This document shows positions 1-9,252 of a stretch of DNA of 64,000 nucleotides, piece by piece. Under the pieces are notes generated by a model. It had not been told where the DNA came from, did no database searches, and saw only the letters and a list, made by a program, of their open reading frames with translations. How positions within the stretch are numbered: position 1 is the stretch's first letter; every line of letters starts with the position of its first letter. Origin of the DNA: Helicobacter winghamensis ATCC BAA-430 (GTDB lineage: Bacteria; Campylobacterota; Campylobacteria; Campylobacterales; Helicobacteraceae); contig NZ_CP063533.1 of NCBI RefSeq assembly GCF_028751035.1, positions 744,001 to 808,000 of the forward strand, read 5' to 3'. The position numbers were made by a program, and so were the translations under genes.

Positions 1-1526
1 TGGATCAGTTGGGCACTAGAAAAGGTGCAATTTCTGTATATTTAGAGCCTTGGCATAGTGATATTTTTGATTTTGTAGATATTAAGAAAAATAGTGGAGA
101 AGAAAGAAGACGCACGCACGATTTATTTCCAGCGTTATGGATTCCAGATTTATTTATGAAAAGAGTAGGCGAAGATGGTTTGTGGAGTCTGTTTGACTCG
201 CTTGCTTGCGCGGATTTAACAAATTTGTATGGGGAAGCTTTTGAGGCGCGTTATATTCAATATGAACAAGATGAAAGCATCGTTAGGGAAACTGTTAAAG
301 CTAAGGATCTTTGGAAGAAAATTTTAACGAGTTATTTTGAAATTGGTTCTCCATTTTTATGCTTTAAAGATAATGCAAATCGTGCCAACCCAAATGCACA
401 CGCTGGGATTATTAGAAGCTCAAATCTTTGCACAGAGATTTTTCAAAATACAGAACCAAACACGACTTTTATTCGTGTAGAATTTGAAGATGGCACAATT
501 GAAGATTATCCAGAGTATCAGCCTATTATTACAGATTATGGTATTGAAAAGCTTTCTAATAAAATCACTTCCACAGATAGTATTGGTGGTAAAAAGGTTT
601 TTATTGCTCAAAGAGAATCAAAAGATGGTAAAACTGCTGTGTGTAATCTAGCGTCCATTAATCTTTCAAAAATTCACACAAAAGAAGATATTGAACGCGT
701 TGTGCCAATTGCAATTAGAATGCTTGATAATGTGATTGATTTAAATTTCTATCCAAATCGTAAGGTTAAGGTTACAAATTTAGATAATCGTGCCATTGGA
801 CTTGGTGTGATGGGTGAAGCACAAATGCTTGCAGAATCTCGTATAGAGTGGGGAAGTGATGCACATTTGCAAAAGATTGATGCAATTATGGAATCTGTGA
901 GCTATAATGCAATTAAATCTAGTTGTGAGCTAGCGCAAGAGAAGGGCGTTTATAGCGACTTTGTAGGCTCTGAGTGGTCTAAGGGGATTTTTCCTATTGA
1001 TAAGGCAAATAACGAAGCAAAGGCTCTTGTGGATCGTGGTGGATTGTTTGCGTATGATTATGATTGGAATGCATTGCGTGAGGAAGTCAAAACTAAAGGA
1101 ATGCGCAATGGTTATTTAATGGCGATTGCTCCAACAAGCTCCATTTCTATTTTAGTTGGCACAACACAGACAATTGAGCCAATTTATAAGCGCAAATGGT
1201 TTGAGGAAAATCTTAGTGGCTTGATTCCAGTTGTTGCGCCAAATTTAAGCTTGGATAATTGGAATTATTATACTTCAGCTTATGAAATTGATCAACGCCT
1301 ACTTGTTAAAGCTGCCGCTGTGCGTCAAAAGTGGATTGATCAGGGGCAAAGCACAAATATTTTTATGGCTCTTAATTTAGCAAGTGGAAAATACTTAAAT
1401 GAAATTTATACGCTAGCTTGGAAGCTAGGATTAAAATCTACTTATTATTTACGCTCGCAAAGCATAGAAGCAGAAATCTCAACAGACACGATGGATAGAA
1501 GTATTGAATGCGAAGGTTGTCAATAG
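1..1526 (+). CDS. nrdA: Ribonucleoside-diphosphate reductase, alpha subunit (5' partial)
   Basis: Large subunit of class I ribonucleotide reductase, which makes dNDPs from NDPs together with NrdB. Only the C-terminal ~508 codons are present: the frame is open from base 3 to the left edge, so the true start lies upstream. Landmarks seen: GTRKGAISVYLEPWH at the left edge; the NLCTEI segment near base 425 carrying the catalytic Asn, Cys and Glu; CNLASINL near 642 with the partner redox cysteine; the APTSSISIL segment near 1130; and a C-terminal CEGC pair that re-reduces the active site. The stop codon is immediately followed by the GTG of the next gene. Identification is firm. Confidence 0.97.
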   Translation, partial: DQLGTRKGAISVYLEPWHSDIFDFVDIKKNSGEERRRTHDLFPALWIPDLFMKRVGEDGLWSLFDSLACADLTNLYGEAFEARYIQYEQDESIVRETVKAKDLWKKILTSYFEIGSPFLCFKDNANRANPNAHAGIIRSSNLCTEIFQNTEPNTTFIRVEFEDGTIEDYPEYQPIITDYGIEKLSNKITSTDSIGGKKVFIAQRESKDGKTAVCNLASINLSKIHTKEDIERVVPIAIRMLDNVIDLNFYPNRKVKVTNLDNRAIGLGVMGEAQMLAESRIEWGSDAHLQKIDAIMESVSYNAIKSSCELAQEKGVYSDFVGSEWSKGIFPIDKANNEAKALVDRGGLFAYDYDWNALREEVKTKGMRNGYLMAIAPTSSISILVGTTQTIEPIYKRKWFEENLSGLIPVVAPNLSLDNWNYYTSAYEIDQRLLVKAAAVRQKWIDQGQSTNIFMALNLASGKYLNEIYTLAWKLGLKSTYYLRSQSIEAEISTDTMDRSIECEGCQ

Positions 1527-2918
1527 GTGAAAAAATCCTATCTTATTGATACTTCTATAATCTTAGATGATGTGGAGAATCTATTTTTTCTCCATCAAGA
1601 TGGTGAAAATACTATTTTTATTTGCGATGTAACCTTAAGTGAGCTAGATAAGAAAAAAGACTTAAATAGCGAAACAGGATTTTTTACAAGGGAATTTTTT
1701 AGAAGCATAAATGGCGATAATGCTAGCATTTCAGAATATATCGCGATAGAAAACGACAAAATCCACACGCTATATTTTAGCAATAACGCTAGAGAAATTC
1801 CTTTACAAATTATCCATCGTCCCATTTATAAAACTAAATTCCAAGATTATGGGCTAAATGATGCGCGTCTTTTAGAGATTGCTAAAGATTATAATCTCAC
1901 GCTTTTAACAAATGATATATCTCTAAAGATTTATGCACTTTCTTTAAGTATTAACTCGCAATCCTTAATGCGTGATCGCATTGAAAATCCACAAGAAATT
2001 GATTTTTTAACACATTTTAGTGTGCATAAGAGCAATATTAAAGTAAATATAGAAAAAGAGCAAAGGTTTAAGGCTCTAAAAAACTGGAGTTTGCTTGCTA
2101 TTGATGAGCTAGATAACACAGAAAACAGCCTGTATCAAACAGGCAAAAAACATTATGGAATCAAGCTTGATGGAGTGTTTGAATCTTTGGATTTTGACGC
2201 ACTTTTAGAAGAATTTGTGTTTTATGTTAAGCCTATTAATTTGGAACAAAAATTCCTTTACGCACTTTTAATGCACCCTAGAAATAAAATTACCATTTGT
2301 AGTGGTGCAACAGGCAGTGGAAAAACACTAATTGCTTTGCAGGCGGGATTACATTTGCTTAAAAAGGGCATGGTAGATGGAATCGTATATTTGCGCAACA
2401 CCGTTACAGCAAATGACAAAGAAGCAGAACTTGGATTTCGTAAAGGCGATGAGAGCCAAAAGCTAAATTATTTTATGTATCCACTCTTTAGTGTAATTAA
2501 TTTTATGATTACTAAAATGCAAAAGGAATCCCTAGCAAAACGCATTGAATATCGCGGAGATGCAAACAGCATTGAGAGTAAGGAAGCCACAGAATATTTT
2601 ATCACAAAGCATAATATTGAAGTTATGGATATTGCGCACGCTAGGGGGGTTAGCATTGCTAAGAAGTTTGTGATTTTTGATGAAGCGCAAAATGCGTCAA
2701 ATGCGACAATTAAGCTCATTGGCACAAGAATGGCAGAGGATTCTAGGATTGTGTTTTTAGGCGATCCTATGCAAATTGATCACCCCTATCTTAGCAAGTT
2801 TCGTAATGGGCTTGTGAGTCTGCTAAAAAAAGCAAAGCAAGATAATTTTCTCTCTGCCATTGTGCTACACCAAACAATCCGAAGTGAGATTGCAGGCTGG
2901 TTTGAGGATAATTTTTGA
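1527..2918 (+). CDS. PIN domain plus PhoH-like ATPase
   Basis: A 463-residue protein with an N-terminal PIN (RNase-like) domain, acidic residues in LIDTSIILDD and LTNDIS, joined to a PhoH-type P-loop ATPase. Walker A is GATGSGKT at about residue 262 and Walker B is FVIFDEAQNA at about residue 380. The PIN-PhoH fusion (PhoH2/YlaK type) is proposed to be an RNA helicase/RNase; the family's physiological role is poorly defined. The start is GTG directly after the nrdA stop with no spacer and only a weak Shine-Dalgarno sequence, suggesting coupling to nrdA translation. The next gene is convergent and ends one base away. Confidence 0.9.
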   Translation: MKKSYLIDTSIILDDVENLFFLHQDGENTIFICDVTLSELDKKKDLNSETGFFTREFFRSINGDNASISEYIAIENDKIHTLYFSNNAREIPLQIIHRPIYKTKFQDYGLNDARLLEIAKDYNLTLLTNDISLKIYALSLSINSQSLMRDRIENPQEIDFLTHFSVHKSNIKVNIEKEQRFKALKNWSLLAIDELDNTENSLYQTGKKHYGIKLDGVFESLDFDALLEEFVFYVKPINLEQKFLYALLMHPRNKITICSGATGSGKTLIALQAGLHLLKKGMVDGIVYLRNTVTANDKEAELGFRKGDESQKLNYFMYPLFSVINFMITKMQKESLAKRIEYRGDANSIESKEATEYFITKHNIEVMDIAHARGVSIAKKFVIFDEAQNASNATIKLIGTRMAEDSRIVFLGDPMQIDHPYLSKFRNGLVSLLKKAKQDNFLSAIVLHQTIRSEIAGWFEDNF

Positions 2919-2919
2919 A

Positions 2920-4023
2920 TTACGATTCCGCTTTTTGCGTGTTAATGTGGATTAGCACACCTTCTAAAATTGTATCAATATCGCCATCTAAAATCGCATC
3001 TACATTAGTGTAAGCAAGGTTTGAGCGTAAATCTTTGACTTGCTGATAAGGCGTTAAAACATAGCTTCTAATTTGATGTCCCCAGCCATTATCACCTTTA
3101 TCAGTGTGATTGGATTCTGCCTCACGCTTTAGGCGTTCTAGCTCATAAAGCTTAGATTTTAGCATTTTTAACGCGCTTGCTTTGTTTTTGTGTTGGCTTC
3201 TATCATTTTGGCATTGCACGACAATTCCGCTAGGCTTATGCGTGATGCGCACAGCAGATTCTGTCTTATTTACATGTTGTCCGCCAGCCCCACTAGCACG
3301 ATAAGTATCAATCTCTAAGTCTTTTTCGTCAATTTCAATATTAATCTCATCATCAATTTCGGGGCTAACCTGCACAGAGCTAAAACTTGTGTGGCGTTTA
3401 GCATTAGCATCAAAGGGGGAGATTCTAACAAGGCGATGCACGCCATTTTCAGCCTTTGCATAGCCATAGGCATTTTCGCCCTTTATAATAAAACTCGCAT
3501 CTTTAATCCCTGCTTCATCGCCTTCTTGATAATCTAGTAATTCCACTTTAAAGTCCTTGCGTTCCGCCCATCGTAAATACATTCTATAAAGCATACTTGC
3601 CCAATCCTGTGATTCTGTTCCACCAGCACCTGGAGTAATGGTAAAGATTGCATTGTTGGAATCTAGTGGATCACTTAACATTACTTCAATTTCAGCATTC
3701 TTAATAATAGATTCCAACTCTTCAGATTCTGCAAACAGCACTTCAAGACTCTCTAAATCATCACTTGAGAGTTCAAAAAGTTCAATTGCATCATCAAGGG
3801 CAGATTTTGCGTTGTTGTATTTTTCAAGTTGTCGCTCACAACGCTTTTTTTCTTTTTGTAACTCTCCAGCTTTTTTTGCATCTTCCCAAAAATCCTTTGT
3901 TTGCTCTAGTTCCGTAATCTCTAAAATACGATTTTTTAGGGAGCTAGGTTGCATAATTTTTTTGATATTTTCACATTTTATATTAAGTGTTTTTAAAAGT
4001 TCGCTATAAGTATAAGTATCCAA
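2920..4023 (-). CDS. prfB: Peptide chain release factor 2
   Basis: RF2, 367 residues, recognises UGA and UAA stop codons and triggers peptide release. The UGA-specificity tripeptide SPF is seen in [16 protein letters not shown] and the catalytic GGQ in [14 protein letters not shown]. The start is TTG at 4021-4023, preceded by AAAGGA with about 5 nt spacing. The reading frame is continuous, so the programmed +1 frameshift that autoregulates RF2 in many bacteria is absent. The gene lies 9 bp downstream of mnmH, probably in the same transcript. Confidence 0.97.
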   Translation of the reverse strand: MDTYTYSELLKTLNIKCENIKKIMQPSSLKNRILEITELEQTKDFWEDAKKAGELQKEKKRCERQLEKYNNAKSALDDAIELFELSSDDLESLEVLFAESEELESIIKNAEIEVMLSDPLDSNNAIFTITPGAGGTESQDWASMLYRMYLRWAERKDFKVELLDYQEGDEAGIKDASFIIKGENAYGYAKAENGVHRLVRISPFDANAKRHTSFSSVQVSPEIDDEINIEIDEKDLEIDTYRASGAGGQHVNKTESAVRITHKPSGIVVQCQNDRSQHKNKASALKMLKSKLYELERLKREAESNHTDKGDNGWGHQIRSYVLTPYQQVKDLRSNLAYTNVDAILDGDIDTILEGVLIHINTQKAES

Positions 4024-4032
4024 AAGTTTCCT

Positions 4033-5031
4033 TTATTTATAATATTCTCTTGCAAGTGTGCAAATCTCGGTGTGTGCTTGCTCTAAAGAATGATAAGAAA
4101 TAGTGTAAGCATAAGATTCTTTTTTATAGACCTTATCATAATATTCTACAAGTAAAATCTCAGCCACACTCTCTAAATCACCACAATTAAAGGCATCTTT
4201 AGCCTTTTGCCAAAAGTCCTTTTTCATAAAAGGAGAGATTTTTTGCATTGCGTTTTCAAAAAATGCGTGTGAGATTTTACCATATTGCTTAGTAATTCTC
4301 TTGATTCGCTCTTCAAGTGGAGTTTGGATAAAAATCTTTGGAGCGTTTTGATAGGCGTTATAGAGCACGCTAGGAAGGATTAAATTGCCAATCCTTTTAC
4401 TCTCACCCTCTACCAAAACAAAAGGTGCATTTTCTAGCTCCCTAAGTCTTTCAAATAGCGCGTTTTGAAAGCTTTTTACACTAGGTTGTGTGCCACAAAT
4501 CCCACCAAAGCTAGAGCCTAAATGCTTTGCAATCCCTTCTAAATTTAAAGAATTTTCAAAAGAAGCAATAATCTCACTCTTCCCGCTCCCTGTTTGTCCT
4601 ATAAGAGTAATAAAGTGGTGTGGTAAGGGGGATTGTAAATAGCGCGCCACTTCCTTGCGATAAGCTTTGTAACCACCTTCTAGTAAGGCAACTTGATAAC
4701 CAATTTGATAAAGTATGATTCCAAGTGCTTGACTGCGCATTCCTCCACGAGCACAATGGATTCCAATAGATTTTTTTGGGCTGATTTTATCTTGCAGTTT
4801 TAAAAGATGCTTAGAGATATTAGCGCTCACAAAGCTTGCCCCTAAAACTTTGGCTTTAAAAGAGTTTTGTTTATAAAGTGTGCCGATATACTCAAACTCA
4901 TCATCATTTAAAACAGGGTAATTTATGGCATTTGGAATGTGTGATTGCTTGTATTCTCTAGGAGAACGCACATCTATGATATGAGAAAAATCTGTTTGTA
5001 AAAATTGCTCTATGGGAAGTTTTTTTGTCAT
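4033..5031 (-). CDS. mnmH: tRNA 2-selenouridine synthase
   Basis: MnmH (SelU/YbbB) replaces sulfur by selenium at the wobble 2-thiouridine of certain tRNAs, using selenophosphate from SelD. The 332 residues show an N-terminal rhodanese domain with the active cysteine in HCARGGMRSQ (about residue 93) and a C-terminal P-loop domain with GQTGSGKS (about residue 144), the usual MnmH order. No selD or selA lies in the window. The ATG is only about 15 bp from the 3' end of the SRP RNA gene on the same strand and lacks a clear ribosome-binding site, so expression may depend on ffs read-through. Confidence 0.92.
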   Translation of the reverse strand: MTKKLPIEQFLQTDFSHIIDVRSPREYKQSHIPNAINYPVLNDDEFEYIGTLYKQNSFKAKVLGASFVSANISKHLLKLQDKISPKKSIGIHCARGGMRSQALGIILYQIGYQVALLEGGYKAYRKEVARYLQSPLPHHFITLIGQTGSGKSEIIASFENSLNLEGIAKHLGSSFGGICGTQPSVKSFQNALFERLRELENAPFVLVEGESKRIGNLILPSVLYNAYQNAPKIFIQTPLEERIKRITKQYGKISHAFFENAMQKISPFMKKDFWQKAKDAFNCGDLESVAEILLVEYYDKVYKKESYAYTISYHSLEQAHTEICTLAREYYK

Positions 5032-5045
5032 TTTAAATCTTTAAA

Positions 5046-5149
5046 CCCCTTTTAAGATACTTGCGGCACATAAACTTTTTAGAGGCTCTGCTGTGTTCCC
5101 ACCCTGAAGCATTATCCAAAAAGCCTATTGCACAAGTCTCAAAAAGGGC
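5046..5149 (-). ncRNA. ffs: Signal recognition particle RNA, small bacterial type (4.5S-like)
   Basis: On the minus strand the conserved domain IV of SRP RNA is seen at 5107-5088: UCAGG, then a GGGAAC apical part, then AGCAG, i.e. the symmetric internal loop bound by Ffh with its GNRA-like tetraloop. The ends pair: CCCUUUU (5148 down to 5142) with AAAAGGG (5053 down to 5047), and CUUG with CAAG further in, giving a roughly 100-nt rod like other bacterial 4.5S RNAs. A TAAAAT box sits just upstream at 5157-5162. Ends are approximate. Confidence 0.88.
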
Positions 5150-5156
5150 AAATGGA

Positions 5157-5162
5157 ATTTTA
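5157..5162 (-). promoter_or_regulatory. Candidate -10 box for ffs
   Basis: TAAAAT on the minus strand within GAGATAAAATTCC, about 7-8 nt before the inferred 5' end of the SRP RNA and preceded by an AT-rich stretch. Campylobacterota sigma-70 promoters usually show a strong -10 and AT-rich periodicity instead of a -35 box. Confidence 0.55.
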
Positions 5163-5195
5163 TCTCATCTTAAATAAAAATAAATTGAATTTTAG

Positions 5196-5783
5196 TTAGC
5201 TATTAAAATGCCGTATCATTTTTATGGTATTTTTATCAAGTTCTGTCCCCCTCTTTTCTAAATCTTTAATAATTTGTTCTCTAGCATTTGCTTTTAGATT
5301 CTGTCCAAATTTTGCTTTAATGCTTTTGCTAATTATTTCTATTGTTCCTACAAACACGCCTTTTTCTTGCCCTTCAAATTGTCCTAAATCCATATTTAAA
5401 GATTGGTGAGAAGGTTCATATTTTTGAACAAGAGTTTTTAGAATATGTTTTTTTCTTTGTACTTCGGTTATTGTTTTGAAAATGCCACTTAAATAAATTG
5501 AAAAGAAAAACTGCGTTGGGATCATAGTATTATTTAGAAAAGTAGAGTGGATATAAGAATAAACTTTTGTAGCAGTAAAAGAAACTTTAGGATTCTCTTT
5601 TAAGAGATGGTATTTTCTACCATTCTTTGCGCCGTGTAAGTAAATTTCATTTTCACAATAGCAAAAGCTAACTGGAACTCCATAAGGTTCAATATCCGGA
5701 ATAATTATTACTCCAAATTCAATTTTTTCTAGCATAGATTCCATCAGCTCGGAATCTATGCATTCAAATTCATTGCGTCTCAT
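5196..5783 (-). CDS. NimA-like / pyridoxamine 5'-phosphate oxidase-family flavoprotein
   Basis: A 195-residue protein of the split-barrel FMN-binding superfamily. The N-terminal MRRNEFECID and the following FGVIIIPDIEPYGVPVSFCY and IYLHGAKNGRKYHLL strands resemble the NimA / Pyridox_ox_2 group, whose members bind flavin or heme; some are linked to 5-nitroimidazole resistance. Function here cannot be fixed from sequence. Its ATG lies one base after the nifU stop, so it is probably translated together with the Fe-S assembly genes. It ends about 35 bp before the ffs promoter. Confidence 0.75.
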   Translation of the reverse strand: MRRNEFECIDSELMESMLEKIEFGVIIIPDIEPYGVPVSFCYCENEIYLHGAKNGRKYHLLKENPKVSFTATKVYSYIHSTFLNNTMIPTQFFFSIYLSGIFKTITEVQRKKHILKTLVQKYEPSHQSLNMDLGQFEGQEKGVFVGTIEIISKSIKAKFGQNLKANAREQIIKDLEKRGTELDKNTIKMIRHFNS

Positions 5784-5784
5784 T

Positions 5785-6765
5785 TTATACAGGGAATACC
5801 CTAATACTAGAATCTAAAGATTCTTGCAAGACAGATTCAATGGCAAAGAGCGTTCCAGTAGCACTGCTAGCACAACCGCTACAAGCTCCTAAATATCGGA
5901 TATAAACATCAGTATATCCATCACTTCCATTTTTTAAATCGATGATTTCCATATTTCCACCATCCATCATTAGCATTGGACGGATTTTTTCATCAATAGT
6001 GTTTTCAATGGCTTTAATCTTTTGCACCATTGTCATTTCTGTAAATTTCAAATCCCCTTGACTTTGTGCATCTGCTTTTTCTCTTAGGGATTCCTCTTCC
6101 ATTTCAGCACGCACTTCCTTTAAAATATCAACTAAATAATATTCTCTCTCTTCGTGCCCCCCAGGCTTAATACAGCTTTTGCAAAATGCGCCTGCTTTTG
6201 TATATTCTGTGATTTCTTCTACGCTTTTTAAATTATTAAGTTTAATCACTTCTTTAAGTGTTCCAAGACTTACTCTAGCGCATTCGCAGACAATAATCTC
6301 ATCTTCAAAATCTTCAGGATTTTTTCCTAGATAAAGTGCAGCTGCTTTTTTAATTACATCATATGCCATTACAGAACAATGCATTTTTTGTCCCGGAACT
6401 GCTGGAGTATCTGGATTGTCGCGCAAGGCTTTTTCTACATCAATATTTGTGATTTTTACGGCTTCTTGCACTTTTTTGCCCAAGCAAAGCTCAACCATCA
6501 TATCACTACTTGCAATCGCCGTCCCACAACCAAAACTCTTAAATTTTGCATCTACAATCACATCATTAGAATCCACAAGCCAATATAAACGCACAGCATC
6601 GCCACACGCTTCTGCACCATAATCTGCAACAATTAATTTTAAGCCTCTCTTATCGGCTTCTTCTTGTGTGATAACTCCTAAATGCGTGGGATTGTCCATT
6701 CTATCGCTAACTTTTTTAGAATATGCGTCCCACAATGCTCCACCTAATAATTCATTTTTTGCCAT
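5785..6765 (-). CDS. nifU: Fe-S cluster scaffold protein NifU (three-domain)
   Basis: Scaffold on which [Fe-S] clusters are built with sulfur from NifS; in Helicobacter NIF is the general housekeeping system. The 326 residues show all three modules: an IscU-like domain with cysteines in FGCGTAIASSD and KMHCSVMAYD; a central BFD-like [2Fe-2S] domain (IVCECARVSLG and FCKSCIKPGG); and a C-terminal Nfu domain with GACSGCASSATGTL. It begins 10 bp after nifS, an operon conserved in the genus. A downstream flavoprotein gene is attached here. Confidence 0.96.
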   Translation of the reverse strand: MAKNELLGGALWDAYSKKVSDRMDNPTHLGVITQEEADKRGLKLIVADYGAEACGDAVRLYWLVDSNDVIVDAKFKSFGCGTAIASSDMMVELCLGKKVQEAVKITNIDVEKALRDNPDTPAVPGQKMHCSVMAYDVIKKAAALYLGKNPEDFEDEIIVCECARVSLGTLKEVIKLNNLKSVEEITEYTKAGAFCKSCIKPGGHEEREYYLVDILKEVRAEMEEESLREKADAQSQGDLKFTEMTMVQKIKAIENTIDEKIRPMLMMDGGNMEIIDLKNGSDGYTDVYIRYLGACSGCASSATGTLFAIESVLQESLDSSIRVFPV

Positions 6766-6775
6766 ATTTTTTCCT

Positions 6776-7999
<1,224 letters not shown>

Positions 8000-8098
8000 T
8001 CAATGTAAATTGCGTTTAGCTTTTACTCTAAAAATGCTTAGATTATTTTTAAGCTTAAAAAGCAAAAGTGAAAATGGAATTTTATGGATATAGCCAAA

Positions 8099-8812
8099 TT
8101 AATTAAGATAGGTTTTTAAAGCGCGTTCTAAATCTTCTTGGGTATCAATACCAAAAGATTTTGATTCTACCTTTGCCATTGCGATGGTTTTACCATTTTC
8201 TAATGCGCGGAGTTGTTCTAGCTTTTCAACAGATTCTAAAGTGGATTTTGGCAAGGTGCAAAACTCTTGCAAACTCTCTGCACTAAAAGCGTAAAGCCCT
8301 AAATGCCCATAGTAAATCACGGAATCCAAATTGTCTCTATTGTAGGGAATTTTAGCGCGTGAAAAATAAATCGCTTCGTTATTTGCATTTAGCACAACTT
8401 TGACAAGATTGGGATCTTGTGCTTCTTCTTGTGTGATGATCTTTGCGCAACTTCCCATAAATGGGGTTTTAGTGTTATGCATTAAGTGTTTTAGGGCTTG
8501 TATCACTTCAATTTCTAAAAAAGGCTCATCAGCTTGTAAATTTATCACAATTTCAGAGCTTCTAAGCTTCAGAATACGCGCACATTCAGCGATTCTATCT
8601 GTGCCACTTTCGTGTGCATTGCTTGTTAAGACAGAAGGAATCTTGTATTGTGCGCAAATATCAACAATACTAGAATCATCACAAGCTACCACAGCATCAT
8701 CAACTTTTTGAGCGAGCATCGCGGTGCGAACAACCATAGGGATTCCATTAATTTGCGCTAAGACCTTGTTAGGAAAACGCGTAGATTTAAGTCTTGCTGG
8801 AATAATAATCAT
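8099..8812 (-). CDS. kdsB: 3-deoxy-manno-octulosonate cytidylyltransferase
   Basis: CMP-Kdo synthetase: activates Kdo with CTP for lipopolysaccharide inner-core assembly in the cytoplasm. At 237 residues it matches the family. The N-terminal IIIPARLKSTRFPNK is the nucleotide-binding signature, and NLQADEPFLE carries the metal/substrate acidic residues. The ATG is 2 bp after the stop of the zinc-ribbon gene, indicating co-translation. Confidence 0.95.
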   Translation of the reverse strand: MIIIPARLKSTRFPNKVLAQINGIPMVVRTAMLAQKVDDAVVACDDSSIVDICAQYKIPSVLTSNAHESGTDRIAECARILKLRSSEIVINLQADEPFLEIEVIQALKHLMHNTKTPFMGSCAKIITQEEAQDPNLVKVVLNANNEAIYFSRAKIPYNRDNLDSVIYYGHLGLYAFSAESLQEFCTLPKSTLESVEKLEQLRALENGKTIAMAKVESKSFGIDTQEDLERALKTYLN

Positions 8813-8814
8813 TG

Positions 8815-9096
8815 CTAAAAATCAAAGAGTTCGCTAAAGAAACTTTCGCGCTTTTTGTATTTATAATCTTTATGATGGCGGTAATCTTGGGGGTGGTGCT
8901 GTGTGTTTTGGTAGTTTGGTTGTGGGGCTTGCTGATAATTTTGCCTTTGCTCTCCTTGATTATTGGAACGCTCAATAATTTTATCTAACTCTCCACGATC
9001 AAGCCAGACGCCGCGACATTTTGGGCAATAATCAATCTCAACGCCACTTCGCTCACTCATTACTAAATCTACACCGACACAGACAGGGCATTGCAT
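8815..9096 (-). CDS. Small TFIIB-type zinc-ribbon protein
   Basis: A 93-residue protein with a zf-TFIIB domain: MQCPVCVG followed by DYCPKCRGVWLDRGELDKII, i.e. two CxxC pairs and the family's GVWLDRGEL tail. The rest is Gln/Asn/His/Tyr-rich and probably disordered, ending in ESFFSELFDF. The start was chosen at ATG 9096 because AAAGGAGT lies 5 nt upstream; a longer in-frame start at 9144 has no such signal. It is likely a metal-binding protein of unknown role, transcribed with kdsB. Confidence 0.8.
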   Translation of the reverse strand: MQCPVCVGVDLVMSERSGVEIDYCPKCRGVWLDRGELDKIIERSNNQGEQRQNYQQAPQPNYQNTQHHPQDYRHHKDYKYKKRESFFSELFDF

Positions 9097-9189
9097 AATC
9101 ACTCCTTTTAAAATTAAAGTAGCATTATAGCAAAATGAAGTCAATTATACAGATAAAAAAATATTTTTTTAGAATAACTTGCAGAGGGT

Positions 9190-9223
9190 AAAAATCAATG
9201 CAATATTTATTGCATTGATTTTT
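9190..9223 (-). terminator. Perfect hairpin downstream of the ccoG/AI-2E exporter unit
   Basis: A 16-bp perfect inverted repeat (AAAAATCAATGCAATA / TATTGCATTGATTTTT) with a 2-nt spacer. On the minus strand it ends in a run of T, as expected of a Rho-independent terminator for the gene ending at 9253. The T-run on both sides would allow bidirectional use. Confidence 0.75.
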
Positions 9224-9252
9224 AAGAATTAAAATAGATTAGAAGCTTAAAA

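Noticed and set aside
3940-4023. Programmed +1 frameshift in prfB
   Set aside because: Looked for an early UGA with CUU upstream; the frame is continuous from TTG and full length, so none is present.
5032-5195. Region first considered empty or a possible tRNA
   Set aside because: No cloverleaf or CCA-type acceptor; the UCAGG/GGGAAC/AGCAG pattern identified it as SRP RNA instead.
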